This document shows positions 1 to 6,520 of a stretch of 34,216 bases of DNA, piece by piece (position 1 is the first letter of the stretch; every line of letters starts with the position of its first letter). Origin of the DNA: Leptolinea sp. UBA5203 (lineage in GTDB: Bacteria > Chloroflexota > Anaerolineae > Anaerolineales > Anaerolineaceae); contig DHVR01000041.1 of NCBI GenBank assembly GCA_002412765.1, forward strand, positions 1 to 34,216, read 5' to 3'. The notes beneath the pieces were generated by a model. It did not search any database. It saw only the letters and a list, made by a program, of their open reading frames with translations, and was not told the origin of the DNA. A program made the position numbers and the translations under genes.

Positions 1-67
1 CATGGTTGATGAGCTTGTCGAATCAGCCCTCCCGGCCTCCCCCAAAAGTATTGAAAGATCAACAAAT

Positions 68-107
68 CACTTTTAGCGAGTGAAAACCCCTGAAAATCGC
101 AAAAGTG
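68..107. repeat. Inverted repeat downstream of lysK
   Basis: The arms CACTTTT-a-GCGA (68-79) and TCGCAAAAGTG (97-107) are complementary apart from one bulged A. The element lies between the window edge and the lysK stop. It could form a hairpin at the 3' end of the lys operon transcript, but no run of T follows on the minus strand, so calling it a terminator is weak. The rest of 1-158 holds a fragment of the GAGCTTGTCGAA repeat (about 10-25) and nothing else I recognise. Confidence 0.35.
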
Positions 108-158
108 GGAAGGTCTGGTTTTATACTGATTGTCTATTTTAAGGGAAAAATCAGGGAA

Positions 159-1211
159 TTAAATAGCGTCCAATTCGTGTAAAACCTGCTCAAGAACGCG
201 GATGGCCTGAAAATAATCACTCAACAGGATGTGTTCGTTGGGGGTATGATCGAGGGCGGCGTCCCCGGGACCGTAGGCCAGGATGGGCACGTTCCAGGCG
301 GGGCCGATGAGATTGAAATCCGCGGTGCCTGTTTTGTAGACGTAACCGGGTTTCTCGCCCGCGGCGCGGATAGAGCGCAGGAAGAGACGCGCCAGGAAGG
401 AGTTTTTGTCGGCCTGATAAGCCGGCAGGGGTTCGCCGTGCACGACGATGCGCATAGCCAGGTTAATGGACTGCAATGCTTCCAGCCATTGGGCAGGGGG
501 CAGGCTGAGGGGCAGGCGGCTGCCTACGGTCAGGACGGCGCTTTCACTGAAACCGTCAGCCTGGGAGTTGAATCCGCGAAGGGTGAGTTGGAGCTGCTCA
601 AAGGCTTTGGCTTTATCCTGGTTGAATTCCGCAGCGAAGCGCTGCATGTCCGTCCAAGTCTGGAAGGCCGTTTCGCAGGCGCTGGGCAGTTGGCTGGCGG
701 TATGCGCCATGGCCTGCTCAAAATGCAGATCCATCCAGACGGAGCCTTTATAGCCCAGGGTGAAACGCTGCCATTGACTGGGCTCGCCGATGATCACCGC
801 GTCGGCCTGGTAATGCTCGCGTACGTATTTAGCGCCGGGGGAATCGGCTTCCTCGCCAACCGCGCCAATGACCAAAATACGCCAGGTGTCGGAGGTGAAG
901 CCGGCGGCGGCTTCGGTAAAGGCAGCCAGCGGACCTTTGGCGTCCACGGATCCGCGCCCGTAGAGGATTCCGTCTTCGATGCGCAGGGGAATTTCACCGG
1001 GGACGGTATCGATATGACCGAGCAGCATGAGGGTTTTGGAGCCCTGGCCAATGACGCCCACGGCGTTGCCGGCGGGGTCGATGTAAGCCTGCGCATAGCC
1101 GATATTTTGCATGCGTGCGACCAGCCAGGCCACCGCGCCTTGCTCGCTGGCGCTGGGGCTGTAGTTGCCTACCAGCCCTTGCAGGGTCTCCAGCGCGCGG
1201 GCTTCGTTCAT
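159..1211 (-). CDS. lysK: [LysW]-lysine / [LysW]-ornithine hydrolase (LysK)
   Basis: Last step of the LysW pathway: a metal-dependent M20 family hydrolase that releases lysine (or ornithine) from the carrier protein LysW in the cytoplasm. The 350-residue protein shows the M20 signatures in order: GHIDTVPG near residue 65 (zinc-ligand His and Asp), GRGSVDAKGP near 85 (bridging Asp), GEEADSPGA near 119 (catalytic Glu pair), GEPS near 142, and a C-terminal DHTPNEHI with the last zinc His. The short length fits LysK better than ArgE or DapE. Its ATG overlaps the lysJ stop by 4 bases (ATGA), so it is translationally coupled and last in the operon. Whether it acts on lysine only or also on ornithine cannot be read from sequence; LysK homologues in Sulfolobus do both. 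Confidence 0.9.
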   Translation of the reverse strand: MNEARALETLQGLVGNYSPSASEQGAVAWLVARMQNIGYAQAYIDPAGNAVGVIGQGSKTLMLLGHIDTVPGEIPLRIEDGILYGRGSVDAKGPLAAFTEAAAGFTSDTWRILVIGAVGEEADSPGAKYVREHYQADAVIIGEPSQWQRFTLGYKGSVWMDLHFEQAMAHTASQLPSACETAFQTWTDMQRFAAEFNQDKAKAFEQLQLTLRGFNSQADGFSESAVLTVGSRLPLSLPPAQWLEALQSINLAMRIVVHGEPLPAYQADKNSFLARLFLRSIRAAGEKPGYVYKTGTADFNLIGPAWNVPILAYGPGDAALDHTPNEHILLSDYFQAIRVLEQVLHELDAI

Positions 1212-2365
1212 TCGGCCAGCACCCTGGCTACGGCGGCAAGCACCTGATCGATTTGTTCTTTGCTGATCACCAGCGGAGGCAGGAAACGCAGCACGTTCAT
1301 CCCGGCCGGCAGGGCCAGCACACCTTCCTCGGCCAATTTGGCCAAGGTGGGGGCGACTTTACTTTTAATTTCCACCCCGATCATCAAACCCAGGCCGCGC
1401 ACTTCACGAATCTGAGGGGAGGAGATAGCGCGCAGGCCGTCCTGGAAATAAGCGCCTAATTCGGCGGCGTTTTCCACTAGATGATTCTCTTGAATGAACT
1501 TTAAGGAAGCAATGGCAGCGGCGGTAGCGACCGGATTACCGCCAAAAGTGGTGCCGTGAATGCCAGGCTGCAGGTCTGCGAATTCCTTACGCAGGGCCAC
1601 AGCCCCCATGGGGATGCCGGCGGCAATGGATTTACCCATGGCGACCAGGTCGGGTTCAATGCCGGCGTGCATGTAGGCGAACATCTGGCCGGTACGGGCG
1701 AATCCGCTTTGAACTTCATCCAGGACCAACATGGCGCCGTGTTTGCGGCACAAAGCCTGGGCGGCCTGCAGGAAGGCGGGGTCGGCGGGGTAAATACCGC
1801 CCTCGCCCTGTACGGCTTCCAGAATCACGGCCGCGGTTTGGTCGTCGATCATGGCTTCCATTTTTTCGATGTTGTTGTAGGCGAAATGATCAAACTCGGG
1901 CACCAGGGGCAGGAAGGGTGTGCGGTAATGTTTATTCCAGGTGGCGGAGAGGGCGCCCATGGTACGTCCGTGAAAACAGCGCATGGCGGCGAGAATCTTC
2001 TGGCGGCCGGTGGCGAAACGGGCGAATTTGAGGGCCGCTTCCACGGCTTCGGTGCCGGAATTGCACAGGAAGACGCGGTTGTAGGCCGGGCCAAACGCCT
2101 GGAGCAGATTCTGATAAAAAACCGCGCGGTTGGGGTGGTAGAAAATCTCCGGACAGATCATCAATTGGTTGATCTGCTCGGTGATGGCCTGCACCACCGC
2201 GGGCTGGCAGTGGCCGATATTAGCCGTGCCCTGCCCGCCGACGCAGTCGATGTATTCGTTGCCTTGGTCGTCATAGAGCAGCGCGCCCTGTCCGCGGACC
2301 AGGGTCATTTCGCGTTTGGCGTACACGCCGGAGGTAAAGGTCTGTTCCATGGTCATGAAATCCAT
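1208..2365 (-). CDS. lysJ: [LysW]-aminoadipate / glutamate semialdehyde aminotransferase (LysJ)
   Basis: Class III PLP aminotransferase (385 aa) that transfers an amino group, normally from glutamate, to the LysW-bound semialdehyde. Visible motifs: the N-terminal substrate region TYIDC-like EYIDCVGGQG, CNSGTEAVEAALKFAR (phosphate-binding), LDEVQSGFARTG (PLP-ring Asp), and GKSIAAGIPMGA with the Schiff-base Lys. The ArgD/LysJ branch is supported mainly by context. The chosen start has an AGGAG box 8 nt upstream; two further in-frame ATGs follow within six codons. The gene is separated from lysZ by about 234 bases filled with palindromic repeats, the only loose joint in this operon, and overlaps lysK by 4 bases. 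Confidence 0.92.
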   Translation of the reverse strand: MDFMTMEQTFTSGVYAKREMTLVRGQGALLYDDQGNEYIDCVGGQGTANIGHCQPAVVQAITEQINQLMICPEIFYHPNRAVFYQNLLQAFGPAYNRVFLCNSGTEAVEAALKFARFATGRQKILAAMRCFHGRTMGALSATWNKHYRTPFLPLVPEFDHFAYNNIEKMEAMIDDQTAAVILEAVQGEGGIYPADPAFLQAAQALCRKHGAMLVLDEVQSGFARTGQMFAYMHAGIEPDLVAMGKSIAAGIPMGAVALRKEFADLQPGIHGTTFGGNPVATAAAIASLKFIQENHLVENAAELGAYFQDGLRAISSPQIREVRGLGLMIGVEIKSKVAPTLAKLAEEGVLALPAGMNVLRFLPPLVISKEQIDQVLAAVARVLAE

Positions 2366-2435
2366 GTGGTTGTCTCCTGGGTAAGGATGGTGAAAATCAG
2401 ATATTTTCTATACAAACCATAAGGGTCTGCCAACA

Positions 2436-2463
2436 GTAGGGGCGAACGGCCGTTCGCCCCTAC
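2436..2463. repeat. Perfect 28-bp palindrome (GTAGGGGC family)
   Basis: The sequence begins GTAGGGGCGAACGG and its second half is the exact reverse complement. It is the first of three unrelated palindromes in the lysZ-lysJ gap. Relatives with the same GTAGGGGC ends occur at 10203-10232, 16839-17012 and 19381-19439. It probably forms a stable hairpin in the operon mRNA. Confidence 0.8.
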
Positions 2464-2483
2464 GCCATTATCTCTTTCCTCTC

Positions 2484-2516
2484 AAACCCTAAGGGTCTTT
2501 AAGACCCTTAGGGTTT
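2484..2516. repeat. Palindrome of the CCCTAAGGGT family
   Basis: The arms AAACCCTAAGGGTCTT and AAGACCCTTAGGGTTT are exact reverse complements around one central base. A sister copy lies at 16621-16653 after the DUF4173-like gene, suggesting a mobile or terminator-like repeat. No gene is visible in it. Confidence 0.8.
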
Positions 2517-2538
2517 ATATTCACATAACCCCGAACCT

Positions 2539-2582
2539 GTAGAGGAAATTCATACTCTGCGAGCACTTTGAATTGCCTCTAC
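2539..2582. repeat. Palindrome of the AATTCATACTCTG family
   Basis: The ends GTAGAGG and CCTCTAC flank the imperfect inner arms AATTCATACTCTGCGAG and CACTTTGAATT. Copies with the same interior occur at about 19712-19752 and at 25607-25650. This one sits just beyond the 3' end of lysZ. Confidence 0.75.
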
Positions 2583-2599
2583 AAATATGGGGGATTAAA

Positions 2600-3418
2600 T
2601 TATTTACAAAACATCGTCCCATGACCAGCCAAGGCCTGCACCAGGGGTTGATTTTGGGTGCTGCCGTCGGCGATGATGACCTGTTTGACGCCGCCGTCCA
2701 GGGCTTCTTTGGCGCCCAGGACTTTCTTTTTCATGCGGCCTTCCACCAGGTTGATCACCGTATCGATTTCGTTATAGGCCACTTTGGCAATCAAGGAAGC
2801 CGGGTCGGGAAAATTGCGCAGGATACCGGGGACGGCGGTGAGCAGCATGAGCACATCCGCCTGCAATGCGCCGGCGATCATCGCGGCAGCCCGGTCGGCA
2901 TCTACATTTAAGGCGTCACTCTGCTGGCTGATGGCAATGGGCGCCACCACCGGTACGAGCCCGAGTTGGAAAAGCCCCTCGAGCAGGGCGGTATTGACGG
3001 TATCAATTTTGCCGGTGAAATCATCGCGGATCAGGCGAATTTTGCCGTTCTCAATGCTCTTGACGCTTTCCTTGCGGGTGGCTTGCATCAGACGTCCGTC
3101 CAGGCCGCACAGGCCAAAGGCGTTTACACCTACTTTTTGCAGGGACTGCACCAGGAAGGTGTTGATCTTGCCATTGACGGCCATGGCGAAGACTTCCATG
3201 GTTTTGGCATCCGTGTAGCGCGAGGTGTAACCGGAAGGGGAGCTGATGAATTTTGCCGGGTAGCCCACGGCATCCCCGAGCAGGTTGGCCTCGTTGGATC
3301 CGCCGTGCACCAGCACGACGCGTTCGCCCTGGCTGACCAGTTCGGCCACGTCCTGGCAGATTGGGTCAAACTGTACGCCTTCGGCGCCGCCGAGTTTAAT
3401 CACAATGGTTTTCGTCAT
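2600..3418 (-). CDS. lysZ: [LysW]-aminoadipate / glutamate kinase (LysZ)
   Basis: Amino acid kinase family protein (272 aa) that phosphorylates the side-chain carboxylate of the LysW-attached substrate. Visible elements: IVIKLGGAEG at the N terminus (phosphate loop), VVLVHGGSNEAN near residue 36 (substrate/ATP loop), NVDADRAAAMIAGAL near 171 and LLTAVPGIL near 191 (nucleotide-binding region typical of ArgB/LysZ), and a terminal GHGTMF motif. The start has a GAGG box 5 nt upstream and lies 12 bases after the lysY stop. The family includes ArgB; membership in a lysW operon makes LysZ the better name. Confidence 0.92.
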   Translation of the reverse strand: MTKTIVIKLGGAEGVQFDPICQDVAELVSQGERVVLVHGGSNEANLLGDAVGYPAKFISSPSGYTSRYTDAKTMEVFAMAVNGKINTFLVQSLQKVGVNAFGLCGLDGRLMQATRKESVKSIENGKIRLIRDDFTGKIDTVNTALLEGLFQLGLVPVVAPIAISQQSDALNVDADRAAAMIAGALQADVLMLLTAVPGILRNFPDPASLIAKVAYNEIDTVINLVEGRMKKKVLGAKEALDGGVKQVIIADGSTQNQPLVQALAGHGTMFCK

Positions 3419-3430
3419 AGGTTCCTCAAC

Positions 3431-4465
3431 TCAGGCGGGATGCAATCCGCAGAAGCGCATACCTTCGGTTTCGTCCAGGCCGAGCATCAGGTTCATGCAC
3501 TGCACCGCGGAACCGGCGGCTCCCTTCATTAGATTATCAATGGCGCAGATGGCGATGACGTGTTTGTTTTCTTCATCGATATCAAAACCGACATCGGCAT
3601 AGTTGGAGCCGGCCAGAATTTTGGGTTCCGGCATGCGGTAGATGCCTTTCACTTCCTTCACCACGCGGATGAAGGGATTCTCCTTGCTGAACTGGCGGTA
3701 GGCCCCCCAGACCTCTTTCTTGGTCACGCCGCTGTTGACGGTGGCGTGGCCGGTGGCCAGCGCGCCGCGCACCAGGTCGACGGAGGTCATGGTGAGGGAG
3801 ACTTGTTTGGCGCCCAGAATCTGCATCACTTCGGCGGTGTGGCGGTGGCCGTAAGCCGCGTAGGTGCGGATGACGTTGGCGCGTTCGGGGTGGTGCGAGC
3901 CGGGGTTGCCGCTGGCGCCGCCCTCGGAGGAACCGGACTTGACTTCGAAGATCATCGGCTGAGACAGGTCAATCAGCCCGGCCTTGACCAGCGGGAACAT
4001 GGCCAGGTTGGAGGCGGTAGCGTTGCAGCCCACACCGGAGACGTATTTGGCCTGTTTGATCTCCTCGCGGTAGATTTCCGGCAGACCGTAGACGAATTTA
4101 TCCAGCCATTCCGGCGCCTGATGCTCCTCGCCGTACCATTTCTGGTAGGTGGCGGCATCCTTCAGGCGGAAATCGGCGGAAAGATCGACAATATAGTTGA
4201 ATTTTCCGGCAAGCTCGCCGATCTTCTTCTGGGCTTCGCCGTGCGGGAGGGCCAGGAAGACAATATCGGTGGGTTCAATGGCGTCGGGTGAGATGAATTT
4301 TAGTTCGCTTTGTTTGCGTAAATTGGGATGCACCGAGTACACAAATTGTCCAAGGTACTGGCGCGAGGTGATCTGGGTGACCTGCACGTGCGGGTGCTGC
4401 AAGAGAATGCGCAGCACTTCCCCGCCGGTGTAGCCGGATCCGCCGATGATGGTGGCACTTAGCAT
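3431..4465 (-). CDS. lysY: [LysW]-aminoadipyl / glutamyl phosphate reductase (LysY)
   Basis: NADPH-dependent reductase (344 aa) of the ArgC/LysY family, converting the LysW-bound acyl phosphate to the semialdehyde. It carries an N-terminal Rossmann GGSGYTGGE loop near residue 8, the active-site Cys in SGVGCNATAS near 149, SGSSEGGASG, and the catalytic-His segment YGHRHTAE. The length matches the family. Its start is preceded by AGGAGG and overlaps the end of the upstream ligase gene by 7 bases (ATGCTAA), indicating tight coupling. Confidence 0.93.
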   Translation of the reverse strand: MLSATIIGGSGYTGGEVLRILLQHPHVQVTQITSRQYLGQFVYSVHPNLRKQSELKFISPDAIEPTDIVFLALPHGEAQKKIGELAGKFNYIVDLSADFRLKDAATYQKWYGEEHQAPEWLDKFVYGLPEIYREEIKQAKYVSGVGCNATASNLAMFPLVKAGLIDLSQPMIFEVKSGSSEGGASGNPGSHHPERANVIRTYAAYGHRHTAEVMQILGAKQVSLTMTSVDLVRGALATGHATVNSGVTKKEVWGAYRQFSKENPFIRVVKEVKGIYRMPEPKILAGSNYADVGFDIDEENKHVIAICAIDNLMKGAAGSAVQCMNLMLGLDETEGMRFCGLHPA

Positions 4466-5358
4466 GGGGCCTCCTGGTTTAAGGAAAAGGAAGGCACGCC
4501 ATTGCGTGCCACTTGTAGAGCGTAATCGACAATCATGCCGGCGATGTTAACGCCGGTGGTTGGCTGGGCGGTGTGAAATTCCATGGTATGGTTGATTTCA
4601 TTAATCACCAGGCCGCGTTCGGGATGTTCAATCACATCCACGGCCAGGATACCGCCGCCGACGGCATGGGCCGCTTTGGAACAGATATCGGCCAGGTCGG
4701 GGGTGATGGGGCAGACTTCGCCCATTGCGCCGCGCGCGGTGTTGGTGATCCAATGCTCCGAGACGCGGTACATGGCGGTAATGGGCTCCTCATCGATGAC
4801 GAAGATGCGGATATCCCGCCCGGGTTTGGCGATGTATTCCTGAATGTAGAAGATGGAGTGCTGGTAGGACCCCAGGACCGATTTATGTTCCAGGATGGCT
4901 TCGGCGGCTTCGCGGTCGTTGATTTTGGCCAGCAGCCTGCCCCAGGAACCGACCACCGGTTTGAGGACAATGGGATAGCCCATTTCTTCAATGGCTTCCA
5001 GGGCGGATTCGGGGGTGAAGGCGACTTTGGATCGCGGTTGAGGGACGCCGGCGGCTGCCAGAACGGATGTGGTCTGGATTTTGTCACCGCAAATCTCGGC
5101 CGTGTGGGCTTTGTTTACGGTGGGGATGCCCCAGCGGTTGAAAAGCTGCAGGGCGTATAATCCGCGGGCGTAGCTGATGCTGCGCTCCAGGATGACATCG
5201 TACTGCTGCCAGGGCTGTGGATCTTCCGGATCGAAATACACATAACGGTCATCGATATGATCGAAGCTGATATTGCGTTTTTCCAATTCAGAGATGATCC
5301 ACTTTTCTTCCACGCGTACGCGGGACAATAATAAACCAACACGGACATCTGTCTTCAT
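4459..5358 (-). CDS. lysX: LysX/ArgX-type LysW ligase, paralog 1 (possibly ArgX, glutamate-specific)
   Basis: ATP-grasp ligase (299 aa) that joins the amino group of aminoadipate or glutamate to the C-terminal Glu of LysW. Visible: AEICGDKIQT, IVLKPVVGSWGRLLAKI (ATP-grasp Lys and glycine loop), SIFYIQEYIAKPGRDIRIFV, HWITNTARG, and NEINHTMEF near the C terminus with the metal-binding Glu and Asn. It lies 25 bases after lysW. Compared with the paralog at 30183-31061 it differs in the substrate-pocket stretch after the ARG motif (RGAMGEVCPIT versus RGGKAENCPVT) and after MEF (HTAQPT versus KNSIAPT). From memory, Thermus LysX carries the second version. With the Arg-rich leader upstream, I infer this copy may use glutamate (ArgX); that substrate assignment is unproven. 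Confidence 0.88.
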   Translation of the reverse strand: MKTDVRVGLLLSRVRVEEKWIISELEKRNISFDHIDDRYVYFDPEDPQPWQQYDVILERSISYARGLYALQLFNRWGIPTVNKAHTAEICGDKIQTTSVLAAAGVPQPRSKVAFTPESALEAIEEMGYPIVLKPVVGSWGRLLAKINDREAAEAILEHKSVLGSYQHSIFYIQEYIAKPGRDIRIFVIDEEPITAMYRVSEHWITNTARGAMGEVCPITPDLADICSKAAHAVGGGILAVDVIEHPERGLVINEINHTMEFHTAQPTTGVNIAGMIVDYALQVARNGVPSFSLNQEAPC

Positions 5359-5383
5359 ACGGTCCTCTTTTCGCGAAACGCGA

Positions 5384-5548
5384 TTATTCGCCCCAGTCTT
5401 CTTCTTCCATGGGAGCTTCTTCCACCTGAGCCGGATCCAAAGAAATCACTTCCAACTCAATCCCGCATTCGGGACAAACAATAATCTCATTGAGGACAGT
5501 GCCCTCGGGTAAATCAAATTCTGCGCCACATTCTGGACAAGGTACCAT
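5384..5548 (-). CDS. lysW: Amino-group carrier protein LysW
   Basis: A 54-residue acidic protein starting MVPCPECGAEFDL, with a second zinc-knuckle pair in VCPECGIELEV and ending in EDWGE. Four Cys (two CPEC pairs) plus the C-terminal EDWGE tail are diagnostic for LysW/ArgW. The terminal Glu is the attachment point for aminoadipate or glutamate, and the negative body docks on the basic faces of LysX, Y, Z, J and K. The start ATG (5546-5548) has an AGGAG box about 7 nt upstream. It is the first structural gene of the operon, directly after an attenuator-type terminator. It is the only LysW in the window although there are two LysX paralogs, so it may serve two pathways. Confidence 0.95.
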   Translation of the reverse strand: MVPCPECGAEFDLPEGTVLNEIIVCPECGIELEVISLDPAQVEEAPMEEEDWGE

Positions 5549-5572
5549 TTCAATTCTCCTGGGTGATTAGAA

Positions 5573-5600
5573 TAAAAAAAGCCTTCCGCGTGGAAGGCTT
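5573..5600 (-). terminator. Attenuator terminator in front of lysW
   Basis: On the minus strand AAGCCTTCC, a 4-nt loop and GGAAGGCTT form a perfect 9-bp stem followed by a run of T interrupted only at 5573. It sits between the leader peptide stop and the lysW ribosome binding site, so it would stop transcription before any structural gene. Its 5' arm can instead pair with GGGAGGCTT inside the leader reading frame (5653-5661). Confidence 0.85.
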
Positions 5601-5623
5601 ACTTTTCAAAAATGTTGTGGTCA

Positions 5624-5641
5624 AAATCCGATAACGGATTT
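5624..5641 (-). promoter_or_regulatory. Small hairpin overlapping the leader stop codon
   Basis: The arms AAATCCG and CGGATTT with a TTAT loop overlap the stop codon of the Arg-rich leader. The hairpin lies between the antiterminator strand and the terminator, so it would bring the two closer together when the antiterminator forms. Function inferred. Confidence 0.45.
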
Positions 5642-5726
5642 AGCCAAGCATCAAGCCTCCCAGCTGGTTGTTAAACAGGGGTCGTCGGAATCGCTTGATC
5701 TCAGGCAAACGGGAAGTTAGATTCAT
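5640..5726 (-). CDS. Arg-rich leader peptide of the lysW operon
   Basis: A 28-codon open frame starting MNLTSRLPEIKRFRRP and ending in GGLMLG. Residues 11-15 are K-R-F-R-R, and Arg also occurs at residue 6; three of the four Arg codons are CGA. The ATG lies 7 nt after the -10 hexamer, so translation should start at or within a nucleotide or two of the mRNA 5' end (leaderless); another in-frame ATG two codons earlier is too close to the -10. Codons 22-25 contain GGGAGGCTT, which pairs over 9 positions (one G-U) with the 5' arm of the downstream terminator. A ribosome stalled on the Arg codons would leave this strand free and prevent termination; a ribosome at the stop codon would cover it. No database match is claimed; the call rests on architecture. 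Confidence 0.72.
   Translation of the reverse strand: MNLTSRLPEIKRFRRPLFNNQLGGLMLG
5653..5661 (-). promoter_or_regulatory. Antiterminator strand inside the Arg leader
   Basis: GGGAGGCTT on the minus strand is complementary to AAGCCTTCC, the 5' arm of the terminator (5592-5600), in all nine positions counting one G-U pair. It begins about 20 nt after the last Arg codon, which suits a stalled ribosome upstream and a masking ribosome at the stop codon. Confidence 0.7.
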
Positions 5727-5733
5727 GTGCATG

Positions 5734-5762
5734 AGTTTATCACGGTTGTTTGGACAGGTCAA
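5734..5762 (-). promoter_or_regulatory. Promoter of the lysW operon
   Basis: On the minus strand TTGACC (5757-5762) and TAAACT (5734-5739) are separated by 17 bp, a good housekeeping-sigma arrangement. The predicted start of transcription falls on or next to the leader ATG at 5726. Confidence 0.7.
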
Positions 5763-6520
5763 TAGGTTTTAGGGAGGAATTAATCAGATGAAACCGCAAC
5801 CCCCCTCAATCCCCCCGACCTCGGGGGGAGGCGGTGTGTGCCATTTGCCAATGATGGTTAAAATGCCCATCCATGTAGGGGCGGGGTTTATCAACCGTGC
5901 TAATCCATCCTATGCTCTGTAACCCCGCCCAAAGCGCCGTACTAATAGTATTTTGACACATTAAGTATGTCTGCTGGGTTACGGAGCGGGGTGATCATCG
6001 ACAGGCGGGAGTCCAGACGCTCCTAACCCAACGGACTGAGCTTGTCGAAGTGTTGAAGCCAGAAATTAACCAATTAGGCTCTTGAATTCCAAATCTAAAT
6101 TGTTCAATTCCACCCTTCGACAAGCTCAGGGAGCAGAAGTATGCTGAAATATTCCAGGGAGTAGGTATATTGCTGGCATACGTGGAGGGCAGGTTTACAA
6201 GATGGCTCCTGGATTAGCGTGTGGGATTAAACCTGCCCCTACGGCCAACACCCAACTCCCTTGCATTGTTCAAATTGCACAACAATGTTGGGGCGGGTCT
6301 GATCAAATGCGCCAATCCTTCCCAGGCCTTATAGACCCGCCCGGAGCGCCAATCAAAATTCGTATTTGATTTGTGAAGGTCGTAGGATGGGTGGTTGAGT
6401 ATTTTTGGTCGAATATCCGGCATTGCCACCCATCGGATGCCTGACTGTTGGGTTGCGGAGCGGTGTGTTTGTTAACCTGTTTATGGTATAACGCTCCTAA
6501 CCCAACCTACGGATTACGGA
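5763..6520. repeat. Repeat-filled intergenic region
   Basis: No convincing gene. It holds, in order: a CCCCCCGACCTCGGGGGG element (about 5801-5832); a GTAGGGGCGGGG element with its CCCCGCCC partner (5875-5931); a GGGTTACGGAGCG / CGCTCCTAACCC pair (about 5975-6031); GCTTGTCGAAG and CTTCGACAAGCTCAGGG motifs (near 6040 and 6114); GGGCAGGTTTAC paired with TTAAACCTGCCCCTA (6188-6241); GGGGCGGGTCTGATC paired with AGACCCGCCC (about 6291-6341); the GGATGGGTGG element (6381-6440); and another GGGTTGCGGAGCG / CGCTCCTAACCCAAC pair (about 6449-6506). Confidence 0.7.

Noticed and set aside
231..4291. Long plus-strand open frames opposite the lys operon (231-1247, 1556-2422, 2966-3532, 3560-4291)
   Set aside because: They are shadows of high-GC codon use in lysK, lysJ, lysZ and lysY; they show no motifs and no ribosome binding sites.
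5573..5770. T-box element upstream of lysW
   Set aside because: The leader is short and fully occupied by the Arg-rich frame; no TGGCACCGCG-like T-box core is present.
6214..6429. Small minus-strand frame starting MAMPDIRPK
   Set aside because: It translates the GGATGGGTGG repeat; similar peptides (MAMPDFRS at 28275) arise from other copies.
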